From Guptibacillus hwajinpoensis (lineage in GTDB: Bacteria > Bacillota > Bacilli > Bacillales > Guptibacillaceae): 64,000 nt of DNA. Within the stretch, counting starts at the first letter, position 1. Each line of letters starts with the position of its first letter. Of the stretch, positions 34,646 to 42,313 are shown piece after piece. The notes below the pieces were generated by a model. It worked only from the letters and a program-made list of their open reading frames with translations. It was not told the DNA's origin and ran no database searches. The stretch is from the NCBI RefSeq assembly GCF_029277305.1, contig NZ_CP119526.1. One strand, 5' to 3'. The position numbers and the translations under genes were made by a program.

Positions 34646-35545
34646 TTGTCTTATGAATTAAAAATATTATCCTCTCCTGTATATGAATTGCTTTTAAGCT
34701 TTTCTTTATATAAAAGACAAACCTTCATGAAGTATTTAGAATTAGGTTCTAATTGGCCAGAGGAAATAGATGCATCCATTTCACCTGAGCTAAAAGAAGC
34801 TATAAAATTAAAAGAGAACCTTTTCTTCGAAGATTTAATGGTATTGTTGATTGAGCAGTCTCCTGCTCAAAATAATATTAAATCTTTCTTCGATTGGTTA
34901 GCGTCCATGTCAGCAGGTGAGATCTATGAACGCATTGCTCCTTTACTAGATGATAAAAAAACTCTACCAACAGATCTCTCCTTGCAAAGAGATAACTCAA
35001 TTGCTCTATTAAAAGCTTGGAACGAGCAGTACTTTCAACATATAGACCATGAAATTCTCGAACGTCTTAAACAGGATGCAGAGGAAAAAGTGGATGAGAT
35101 TAAAACATATTCAGCCAATGATATCATTAACCAATCAAGTAGGTTCATTATCGAAGCCGACAAGATAACTAGCGTTTGTTTGATTCCTGCCTTTCACTTT
35201 CAACCAATGTCATTAGTAGACCAGTTTAGAGATAAGTTGTACATCACATACCCTGTAAAATTTAATCAGAATGCATTTAATGATGTCCTGAAAATCACTA
35301 AAGCATTAGGCGACGAACGACGGTTGAGAATATTACAACTTCTATCTCGAGGAACATATACGTTTACTGACATTGTCTCAGAGATTGGGATGGCAAAAGG
35401 TAATATACATCATCATCTCTCCATACTAAGAGGAGTAGGACTTTTAGATATACACATTTCAGATGAGCCAAACACGTATTTTTATAGTACAAATAAAGGA
35501 TTCACCTCACACTTGAAGAGGAAGGTAGATCTGTTACTTACCTAA
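34646..35545 (+). CDS. ArsR-type regulator with DUF5937-like N-terminal domain
   Basis: 299 residues starting at TTG 34646 (AGGAGGAA upstream). The helix-turn-helix is at the C-terminus (about 205-285): KALGDERRLRILQLLSRGTY, FTDIVSEIGMAKGNIHHHLS and a wing. The N-terminal 200 residues are a helical/ligand domain of the DUF5937 kind. No metal-binding ELCVCDL-type motif is present, so metal sensing is unlikely. It probably controls the divergent hydrolase. Confidence 0.82.
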   Translation: MSYELKILSSPVYELLLSFSLYKRQTFMKYLELGSNWPEEIDASISPELKEAIKLKENLFFEDLMVLLIEQSPAQNNIKSFFDWLASMSAGEIYERIAPLLDDKKTLPTDLSLQRDNSIALLKAWNEQYFQHIDHEILERLKQDAEEKVDEIKTYSANDIINQSSRFIIEADKITSVCLIPAFHFQPMSLVDQFRDKLYITYPVKFNQNAFNDVLKITKALGDERRLRILQLLSRGTYTFTDIVSEIGMAKGNIHHHLSILRGVGLLDIHISDEPNTYFYSTNKGFTSHLKRKVDLLLT

Positions 35546-35560
35546 AAGAACTATGCACAT

Positions 35561-35604
35561 ACTAAAAAAGCATTGGAGTCACATGACTCCAATGCTTTTT
35601 TAGT
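35561..35604. terminator. Strong bidirectional terminator
   Basis: ACTAAAAAAGCATTGGAGTC and its perfect complement around a CATG centre; T-runs on both strands. It separates two convergent genes. Confidence 0.88.
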
Positions 35605-35671
35605 TAATTCAGTTAAAGTAAAGTTTTCTTTTGTTGGTCGTTACTTAAGTAAAGAACAGTTTAGTTGAATT

Positions 35672-36043
35672 TCATCTATGTTGATCGACTAGGATAGTAT
35701 TCCCATCAGGATCTTCAATAGTAAAACTCGCAGGTCCTGTACTAGTTTCATCAGCTTCTGAACTCATTTTCATTCCTTGCTCTTTAAGCTGATGTTGGAG
35801 ATCTCGAATATCCGTAAATGAGTCTAGATTTTCGGCGTCTTGATTCCATCCTGGATTGAATGTAAGGATGTTGTTTTCAAACATTCCCTCGAAAAGACCA
35901 ATTACACAACTCTCATTTTTCATAATAAGCCATTTTTGATTAGGGTCCCCTCCGAAAGCATCAAACCCTAATTTCTCGTAAAATGATTTTGATTTCACTA
36001 TGTCCTTTACGCTTAAACTTATTGAGAATGCACCTAGTTTCAT
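35672..36043 (-). CDS. VOC (glyoxalase/bleomycin-resistance fold) protein
   Basis: 123 residues. SISLSVKDIVKSKSFYEKLGF is the first beta-alpha-beta unit; FTIEDPDGNTILVDQH is the C-terminal unit with the metal-ligand-like position in EDPDGN. Members include dioxygenases, resistance proteins and glyoxalases. A specific function cannot be chosen. AAAGGAGG upstream supports the start. Confidence 0.82.
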   Translation of the reverse strand: MKLGAFSISLSVKDIVKSKSFYEKLGFDAFGGDPNQKWLIMKNESCVIGLFEGMFENNILTFNPGWNQDAENLDSFTDIRDLQHQLKEQGMKMSSEADETSTGPASFTIEDPDGNTILVDQHR

Positions 36044-36149
36044 ATGTCCTCCTTTACTAAATTGAAAATTCAGATTATATTATTCAGTTTAAGTTTACAA
36101 CATATTTCTCAAAAAGACATCCTAAATTATTGATCTAAAGCAATCTTAT

Positions 36150-36266
36150 AAAATGAACAAACGTCACACTTTGTCCGATGCTCATCGCCCGCCCTGGGGA
36201 AAGCGAGCATCCTGGAGCGGAAATTAACCACCTTTCTAAAAGCAACAATGTCTACTAAAAACAAAC
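36150..36266 (-). mobile_element. MITE-like element, subfamily B, copy 3 (reverse, degenerate)
   Basis: On the minus strand it reads TAGTAGACATTGTTGCTTTT, then GGTGGTTAATTTCCGCTCCA, GGATGCTCGCTTTCCCCAGG and GCGGGCGATGAGCATC, as in the other copies. The terminal GGCTC and the far end are eroded, so limits are approximate. Confidence 0.65.
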
Positions 36267-36287
36267 TCTTTATGCTGTAGAAAAAGG

Positions 36288-36773
36288 TTATATGCTTAAG
36301 ACCATTCTAAACATTTTAGTTATATGACCTTCAAGATTATCATCAAACTCTGAAATGACTTTAAATCCTTTTGCATGATAGAAATTCGTTCCAATGCTAT
36401 TCTCTTTTTCAACATTAATATAAATTGATTTAACACCTTTCAGATTCTTAATCCCCTCGTGGAGCAAAGCAGTTCCTATGCCCTTGCCTTGATATTCTGG
36501 ATACAGGTATATGGCACCTAGTTCGACTTCTCCCTCTTCTTTAACCGTAGAGAAATTAGCGAAGCCAACAATTTGCTGATCTTTTTCAGCTATATATAAG
36601 TACGAACCATTTAAACGTTTTATCATCATTTCATCATTATAAGCAGTTTTTAGAAATCGTTCCTGGATTTCTAGAGGGATGATCTTTTCATATGTAGTGT
36701 TCCAGCTTTTTTTAGCAACTTCCTGTACTGGTTTAACATCTCTTTCTTCCATTTTCCGTATTGTATACTCCAT
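36288..36773 (-). CDS. GNAT family N-acetyltransferase (PaiA-like)
   Basis: 161 residues from ATG 36773 (GGGAGATG upstream; the TTG one codon earlier is discarded). Motif A is LGAIYLYPEYQGKGIGTALL, followed by YINVEKENSIGTNFYHAKGF as motif B. It resembles PaiA/YvbK-type small acetyltransferases, some of which act on polyamines; that is only a family hint. Confidence 0.83.
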   Translation of the reverse strand: MEYTIRKMEERDVKPVQEVAKKSWNTTYEKIIPLEIQERFLKTAYNDEMMIKRLNGSYLYIAEKDQQIVGFANFSTVKEEGEVELGAIYLYPEYQGKGIGTALLHEGIKNLKGVKSIYINVEKENSIGTNFYHAKGFKVISEFDDNLEGHITKMFRMVLSI

Positions 36774-36803
36774 CAATTCATCTCCCTTAGATCAATTCAA
36801 TCA

Positions 36804-36856
36804 TTAATACCAATTATTTCAAAAGGTTCAGGTTAACTCAATCTTTTATTTCAGAA
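36804..36856 (+). repeat. 53-bp dispersed repeat, copy 1
   Basis: TTAATACCAATTATTTCAAA ... TTAACTCAATCTTTTATTTC, nearly identical to 42142-42194 (about 45 of 53 positions). It is not related to the MITE arms. Function unknown. Confidence 0.6.
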
Positions 36857-36993
36857 ATAGATAGCCTCGTAGAATGACGTGGGTAAAGTCCATTCTTGTT
36901 TTTGGTATACTTGAGGTATTAACGATCTAGGCAACATATACTCCATACAAGGTGACCTTCGTTAGACAATGTAATTTTTAAAGGAGGACGTTA

Positions 36994-39159
36994 ATGAATG
37001 TAAAGCGGATTCATACAGGATATTTACTAGGTTTATCTTTAGTAATCAGTAGTGTGATCTACTTCTTCGCATCTAACTGGCTTGGAATTGAACGAATTGA
37101 AAGGGTTGGGCTAGCCGTTGGGCTCATGTTGGTGTTCTTCGTATTATCTACTGTTCTCAGCCGCTTTCGTCATTCGCACAGATTTCTAGAAAAGTGGCTC
37201 TGGCTGACTGGAACGATTGCGTTTGGAATTAGTGTGGCAATCATAGGGCAAACCTATAATTCACATGCAGATTCTTATCTCCTTTATCTCATCTGGTTCG
37301 TACCTGTAATGGTTCTTGGCGTACTTACGGGATACAAAGCATTCTATGTAGTAGGTTTCTTATTAAGTCAGCTTGCTTTCTATTTCTATGTGTTTCCAAC
37401 TTCCTATTTTCCAGATTGGAGCGGAGAAACAACACTCGTTCTAGTTCTCATCTATTTACTATTTACCCATGGATGGTTTTATCTCTCGCGTCACTCTCTA
37501 CTAAACTCGAAATGGATTATGTTTGGGAGCTTTTGTTTCATTCATATCGTATTTATCTCATCAAGTTTCGGCTTTTGGGAATATCATACGGTAATGGCTT
37601 GGCTATATGTTGGATATGGCATATTAAGCGTCCTTCTATGGAAGCATCGTAAACATAAGGAACTGTTTATCTTATCAGGAATTGGATTTGGATTATTCCT
37701 ATTCGGTAAGCTATTAGAAGCGTTAGGCGATGTATTAGGTGACCTTCTGCCATTTTTATTATTAGCCATCGTATGCTTAATCGTATTTCTTACAGTTAAG
37801 TATATTTCTAGATTAGAACTTAGTGAAAAAGAGTCAGAGACGTGGAAACGCGTGTTCAAATCATCCGTACTCTTTGTTGTAACTGTCGTATGTACCGTTA
37901 TGTTGATCTCTGCTTTCTTTGGTATTATGTTTCTAATCTTTAGATGGGATAATGAACTTGCTCTCATGTTCTCATCGATTTTGTTATTATTACTACCTGG
38001 TATCGCACTAAAAGATCACATATCGTTCTTATCAAATATCTTACTTCTGTCTGGATTATCTATCCTATTATCTGCAAATCTGGCAGATGTGTTCACTTAT
38101 GGTATACGACCAGAAACAATGGTGGTTTTAGTCATTTCATTTTGTGTGATAGGCGTCGTACTTAAACTGATAAAAAACCCATGGATTGGATCATATGCAT
38201 ATCTACTGGCAAATGGAGTCGTTCTCCTATTCTTATTTAAACTTGAAGAATCATACTTTTCGATTGATGAATATGAACCGCTGCTGTTGATCGTTCTCGT
38301 CTTCAGTAACGGACTAATCCATATTCTAGGACGTGACGGCTGGTTTAATCGAAATGCACTTGTTTATAGTGTCGTGCCTCTTTTCATCTTAACGTTCTTC
38401 TTTGAAGGACAATGGTTGTACTGGCTTTTAAACAGTGTGTTTCTAATTCTATCCACTGCGTTTATCTTTTACAAACCGTGGCAGTCAAATGCATTTCGAT
38501 ACTGGGTAGGCATTACGTTATGGTATGCGTTCCTGTTCTACAAATACTATGATATTGCATGGTCACTCGTTCATAAATCAATTACGCTGTTTGTAGCTGG
38601 TCTTCTCGTACTTTTGATTACGCGGGTGTCGTCAAGGAAATATACGCTACCTACTGATCAAGAACCCACTTTCGTAGCAAAAAAGTGGAAATCTATATGG
38701 TTAGTCGTTGTAGTAATGGTTGCATTCGTTACGTATAATGGGGTGAAAAACGAGGCAACCATTCAATCTGGAAAAGAAATTCGTCTAGCACTCGCACCTA
38801 TTGATCCTCGTTCTATGTTACAAGGAGACTATGTTACCCTTCGATACGATATCTCAACGTTGTTTGAAGGAACAGAACTTCCGAACAACAAAAGGATTAA
38901 AATTGTCCTCTTGCCCACTACACAAGGGACTTATGAGTATGGAGGTTATTATAAAGTAGAAGGTAATTGGAATAAGCCATACAAACCGTCTGATGACGAT
39001 ATAGTGGTCAATGGGATTACTTATGGCGATAACGATGTTCAATATGGAATCGAAAGTTTCTTCATCCCAGAAGGAACTGGTCAGGAGTTTGAGGACAAAA
39101 CAATAGCAGTCATTAAAGTAAGTGAAAATGGAAATGCACTATTAATTGAGTTAGAGTAA
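36994..39159 (+). CDS. GDYXXLXY-domain polytopic membrane protein
   Basis: 721 residues. Residues 1 to about 570 contain some sixteen hydrophobic segments in DUF2157/DUF4401-like blocks. After a last helix near 575 comes an extracytoplasmic domain with the naming motif QGDYVTLRY and the IRLALAPIDPRSMLQGDY context. AAAGGAGG precedes the ATG. The domain is widespread but uncharacterised. The final codons and stop lie inside the terminator stem (39149-39211). Confidence 0.82.
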   Translation: MNVKRIHTGYLLGLSLVISSVIYFFASNWLGIERIERVGLAVGLMLVFFVLSTVLSRFRHSHRFLEKWLWLTGTIAFGISVAIIGQTYNSHADSYLLYLIWFVPVMVLGVLTGYKAFYVVGFLLSQLAFYFYVFPTSYFPDWSGETTLVLVLIYLLFTHGWFYLSRHSLLNSKWIMFGSFCFIHIVFISSSFGFWEYHTVMAWLYVGYGILSVLLWKHRKHKELFILSGIGFGLFLFGKLLEALGDVLGDLLPFLLLAIVCLIVFLTVKYISRLELSEKESETWKRVFKSSVLFVVTVVCTVMLISAFFGIMFLIFRWDNELALMFSSILLLLLPGIALKDHISFLSNILLLSGLSILLSANLADVFTYGIRPETMVVLVISFCVIGVVLKLIKNPWIGSYAYLLANGVVLLFLFKLEESYFSIDEYEPLLLIVLVFSNGLIHILGRDGWFNRNALVYSVVPLFILTFFFEGQWLYWLLNSVFLILSTAFIFYKPWQSNAFRYWVGITLWYAFLFYKYYDIAWSLVHKSITLFVAGLLVLLITRVSSRKYTLPTDQEPTFVAKKWKSIWLVVVVMVAFVTYNGVKNEATIQSGKEIRLALAPIDPRSMLQGDYVTLRYDISTLFEGTELPNNKRIKIVLLPTTQGTYEYGGYYKVEGNWNKPYKPSDDDIVVNGITYGDNDVQYGIESFFIPEGTGQEFEDKTIAVIKVSENGNALLIELE

Positions 39160-39211
39160 GTTGGAAAAAGTTACCTTGCTTTGAGGTAACTTTTTTCAAC
39201 TTACTCTAACT
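39149..39211 (+). terminator. Long terminator hairpin that includes the stop codon
   Basis: AGTTAGAGTAAGTTG pairs with CAACTTACTCTAACT, and inner AAAAAGTTACCT with AGGTAACTTTTTT; about 27 bp of nearly continuous stem, then seven T. The TAA at 39157-39159 is inside the left arm. Confidence 0.8.
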
Positions 39212-39380
39212 TTTTTTCAGCATCGTAAAATCGGAATATTACTTTTCTTTGATTAGCACCCATTTTCCCTATATCAATTACTGCCTTACCCATCTCTAAT
39301 TACTCTTTAACACCTTAGTTCTAATCAATCACTTAAAAAAAAGAAACACGCACCTTCATAGGTATTACTAGTGTGCTAAC

Positions 39381-39409
39381 TTGATTCACATAAAAAATAA
39401 CTTTATACT
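39381..39409 (+). promoter_or_regulatory. Sigma-A-type promoter of the threonine aldolase gene
   Basis: TTGATT, a 17-bp spacer, then TATACT, 56 bp before the ATG at 39465. Matches the sigma-A consensus in spacing and in five of six -10 positions. Confidence 0.5.
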
Positions 39410-39464
39410 TTTTGTGCATTATATTGTACGCTTTTGATTTCAAACCATATAGGGAGGACGAATC

Positions 39465-40486
39465 ATGATAGATTTACGCAGTGATACAGTAACAAAACCA
39501 AGTGAAAAAATGAGAAAAGCGATGTACGAGGCTGAAGTGGGGGATGATGTTTACGGAGAAGATCCGACAGTAAACAAGTTAGAAGAATCAGCTGCGAACA
39601 TCCTTGGAAAAGAAGATGCGCTATTTGTTACAAGTGGTACTCAAGGAAATCAGATTGCTGGACTAGTACACTGTAAGGACAAGAAGTAATAATGGAAGCT
39701 CAGGCCCATATCTTTCTTTACGAAGCCGCAGCTTTGTCTGCATTTGCTGGCGTACAAATTAAGACCTTAGATGGTAACAATGGTGCTATGAACCCCGGTG
39801 ATGTGGAAGCAGCTATCCGTGGGGATGACATTCACCAGCCTGAAACGGGACTTATATGCATAGAAAACACGCATAATAAAGCAGGCGGAGCTGTTATTCC
39901 TCTTGAGAACATGCAAAAAATCTATCAATTATCAAGAGATTACGCTATTCCTATTCACTTAGATGGTGCCAGACTGTTCAATGCTTCTGTAGCTTCTCGC
40001 ACCCCAGTAAAAGAAATTGCAAAGTATACCGATTCCGTACAATTTTGCTTATCTAAAGGATTGGGCGCACCTGTTGGTTCCATTATTGCAGGTTCTTCTG
40101 ATTTTATTTCTCAAGCTCGTAAGTGGCGCAAACGTTTAGGCGGTGGACTACGACAGGTTGGTGTGCTTGCTGCTCCTGGGATTATTGCCCTCGAGGAAAA
40201 TATTCAGCACCTTGAACAAGATCATGAGAACGCAAAGCAGCTCGCTGAAGGACTTCAAAATATCGAAGGACTAGTAGTTATGAATAAAGTAGAAACAAAC
40301 ATTGTGTTAGTAGACATAACAAATTCTAATAGAACCACTGAGAATTTTATTAATCTATTGAAGGAACATAATATTTTAACAGGGGCATTTGGTCCGAACA
40401 TTATTAGATTTGTTACAAACAATGGTATTACGAGGAATGATGTTAACAATGTATTGTTAGCCGCTCAAAAGATAGTAAATCTTTAA
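39465..40486 (+). pseudogene. ltaE: Low-specificity L-threonine aldolase, frameshifted
   Basis: The N-terminal 74 codons (MIDLRSDTVTKPSEKMRKAM, GDDVYGEDPTVNKLE, VTSGTQGNQIAGLVHCK) run into a stop at 39687-39689. The rest of the enzyme continues in another frame from about 39677 (GQEVIMEAQAHIFLYE) to 40486, including the PLP-lysine motif CLSKGLGAPVGS. Joining the two at CK/GQEV gives a normal-length threonine aldolase with a net loss of one base (mod 3). The family cleaves threonine/allo-threonine to glycine and acetaldehyde with PLP. All other parts are intact and coding-like, so the lesion is recent or a sequence error at the AAGGAC tract. The ATG at 39692 has no ribosome-binding site. Confidence 0.88.
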
Positions 40487-40510
40487 ACACTAGTAGAAAT
40501 AAATCTGTAA

Positions 40511-40550
40511 AAAAGGAGCACTTTCATTTTGTTCAGAAAGCGCTCCTTTT
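40511..40550. terminator. Bidirectional terminator
   Basis: AAAAGGAGCACTTTC pairs with GAAAGCGCTCCTTTT (one mismatch). It lies between the threonine aldolase gene and the convergent LCP gene. Confidence 0.78.
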
Positions 40551-40598
40551 ATTTGATCAAGAATTGAAATCAAGCCGATTCAACAACCTTTTGAAACA

Positions 40599-41597
40599 TT
40601 ATGATAGTTTAAGTGCGTCTTTTAATTCTTTCTTCAGAATATCTAACTGATCGAGATCTGGTATAAAGTAAGAAGGACCGCTTCCTTCAGGTGTAGTACC
40701 TATTATTTCCTTCGTTTCAATAGACGTTGAACCCATTGATTTGAACTTCCTCTGTAGAGCTACTATTTCTCCAGGTGTTAAATTTGTTTCAACATTATTT
40801 TTTAACACATCTGAAATTTTGTTTATTTCAAAAATAGTGTCACCTGATTTAACTTCATTAATCGTCGCTTTAATGAACTGTTTCTGACGTTCTTCTCTTG
40901 GATATGCAGTATTAACATCACGCTTTCTCATTCTTACAAATGCGAGTGCTTCTTCCCCATTCATTTCTGTTACCCCTTCATCGAAATAAATTCGATCATT
41001 CGAGTAGTAGTTCTTCTCCCAAAATGGATACTTCACATCAACTGTAACTCCGCCTACTGCGTCAACAATATCATGGAATCCATCGAAATCGACTGCAACA
41101 TATCTATCAATCGGAATATTTAATAGATCTTCCACCGTTTCTACAGCTAGTTTATTCGCTCCATACTGACTAAGATATCCGTAAGTATAAGCTGAATTTA
41201 TTTTATGGCTTCCATCGTATTTATCACTAACTTTTTCCTCTGAAATCTCCACTTTCGTGTCTCTTGGTATACTTGTCATAGTGACATTTTTGGATTCAGG
41301 ATCAAGGGTTAAAACAATTTGGGTATCTGCTCTCCCACCCTTCCCGTTAGAAGAGTAATTTTCAATTCCTAGTAGAAGAATCGAAACCGGATCTTTCCCT
41401 ATGTCAACTTTTGTATCTCTCAGGTCTGACATACCATTGTCTCGGTCGATTTCATTAAATGATTGTTTGGCTGTGTCATATACCTCAAAAAACAAATAAG
41501 CACCAATGCTAATAAGAATTACCAGAAGCAAAGAAAGACCGATTCGCACCTTCCTTTTAAGCTTTTTTCTTCTTCTATCTTTGGATCGATTCTTCAT
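40599..41597 (-). CDS. LytR-CpsA-Psr (LCP) family cell wall polymer ligase
   Basis: 332 residues. A short basic N-terminus, one membrane helix (about 18-38), then the extracytoplasmic LCP domain: ILLLGIENYSSNGKGGRADT, MTSIPRDTKV (conserved Arg-Asp), YGANKLAVETVEDLLNIPID, VDFDGFHDIVDAVGGV and EALAFVRMRKRD with conserved Arg residues that bind pyrophosphate. LCP enzymes attach teichoic acids or other glycopolymers from undecaprenyl carriers to peptidoglycan. Resembles TagT/U/V of B. subtilis; which one cannot be told. AAGGAG upstream. Confidence 0.92.
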   Translation of the reverse strand: MKNRSKDRRRKKLKRKVRIGLSLLLVILISIGAYLFFEVYDTAKQSFNEIDRDNGMSDLRDTKVDIGKDPVSILLLGIENYSSNGKGGRADTQIVLTLDPESKNVTMTSIPRDTKVEISEEKVSDKYDGSHKINSAYTYGYLSQYGANKLAVETVEDLLNIPIDRYVAVDFDGFHDIVDAVGGVTVDVKYPFWEKNYYSNDRIYFDEGVTEMNGEEALAFVRMRKRDVNTAYPREERQKQFIKATINEVKSGDTIFEINKISDVLKNNVETNLTPGEIVALQRKFKSMGSTSIETKEIIGTTPEGSGPSYFIPDLDQLDILKKELKDALKLS

Positions 41598-41642
41598 ATC
41601 TTTCTCCTTTACTCATTCATTGTCTCTAGAATTTTTAAAAAT

Positions 41643-41755
41643 GGCTATGTTAGCTCATATTGTTGATTTCTCGATTTTTGGCTCATTCGAGTGAAACCTC
41701 AGTTTCACTCGCCTTTCAGCTCTGCTGAAAGGTCGCCACTGTTCATTAACAAGCC
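41643..41755 (+). mobile_element. MITE-like element, subfamily A, copy 3
   Basis: GGCTATGTTAGCTCATATTG at the left, CACTGTTCATTAACAAGCC at the right. Flanks TTAAAAAT (41635-41642) and TTCAAAAT (41756-41763) are an 8-bp target duplication with one mismatch. The right arm contains an extra GCTGAAAGG inverted segment not seen in copy 2. Confidence 0.82.
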
Positions 41756-41843
41756 TTCAAAATAACAATTGCTTACATAACTTAATCTCAGCGAAATTAG
41801 AATTAGAGTGTACTTTGTCTCGGCGTTTGAAGAAATTAACTTG

Positions 41844-42074
41844 TTATTTTGTAGGCATGTGAAAATAGTAATTATATCATTCGCTTCATAAATTTTTTTG
41901 TGGATTTCTTCCAGTACTTCCATGGCTCTTTCTTGTGTTTCATATGTAGCTAACGTTTTTTTCCATTTAATTAAAGAACCTTCTCTCTACAATCCCTTCT
42001 AGGGACTTCCCTCTTACTGATATTTCTTTCACATTTAGTAAACTCTTTTTATCTTGAGTCATAATCCAAACCAT
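41844..42074 (-). pseudogene. Conserved small Bacillus protein, doubly frameshifted
   Basis: From ATG 42074 (GAGGAG upstream) the frame reads MVWIMTQDKKSLLNVKEISV and stops after 35 codons. A second frame then continues IKWKKTLATYETQERAMEVL ... EEIHKKIYEAND, and a further one-base shift near 41857 would restore the family-typical end FTMPTK followed by TAA at 41844. The start and layout match a small protein that I recall as common in Bacillus and Enterococcus but uncharacterised. Two independent frame errors make true decay more likely than sequencing error. The rest of the 41598-42313 gap holds a MITE and a dispersed repeat. Confidence 0.68.
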
Positions 42075-42141
42075 ATAATCTCCTCGTTCAATTGTAAATA
42101 ATAGCAATCTATCAATTAAAATGTTTATCAAAACTACGTCT

Positions 42142-42194
42142 TTAATACCAATTATTTCAAAACACCGGGATTAACTCAATCTTTTATTTCGCAA
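42142..42194 (+). repeat. 53-bp dispersed repeat, copy 2
   Basis: TTAATACCAATTATTTCAAA ... TTAACTCAATCTTTTATTTC, matching 36804-36856. It ends at the start of a terminator hairpin. Confidence 0.6.
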
Positions 42195-42227
42195 AAAGAG
42201 CCTATCTCTTTGAAGATATGCTCTTTT
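42194..42227 (-). terminator. Second terminator after CYP102
   Basis: AAAAGAGC/GCTCTTTT outer stem with CTATCT/AGATAT inside. T-rich on the minus strand. Confidence 0.6.
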
Positions 42228-42278
42228 CCTATTTATCGCCTTTTTAATGAGTAATTGAATGAAGTAACTCGATGAAAA

Positions 42279-42304
42279 ACAGCGAACGCAATTGAGTTCG
42301 CTGT
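42279..42304 (-). terminator. Intrinsic terminator after CYP102
   Basis: ACAGCGAAC pairs with GTTCGCTGT over 9 bp; GTTTTTC follows on the minus strand, 10 bp beyond the stop codon at 42314. Confidence 0.75.
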
Positions 42305-42313
42305 CGTTCCTTA

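Noticed and set aside
39692..40486. A separate short aldolase gene starting at ATG 39692
   Set aside because: There is no ribosome-binding site and the product would lack the N-terminal PLP-domain part that is found, in another frame, directly upstream.
41705..41923. 72-codon minus-strand frame as an intact gene
   Set aside because: It begins in the middle of a recognisable protein whose N-terminal part lies upstream in another frame, and its last codons run into a MITE. Treated as part of the pseudogene 41844-42074.
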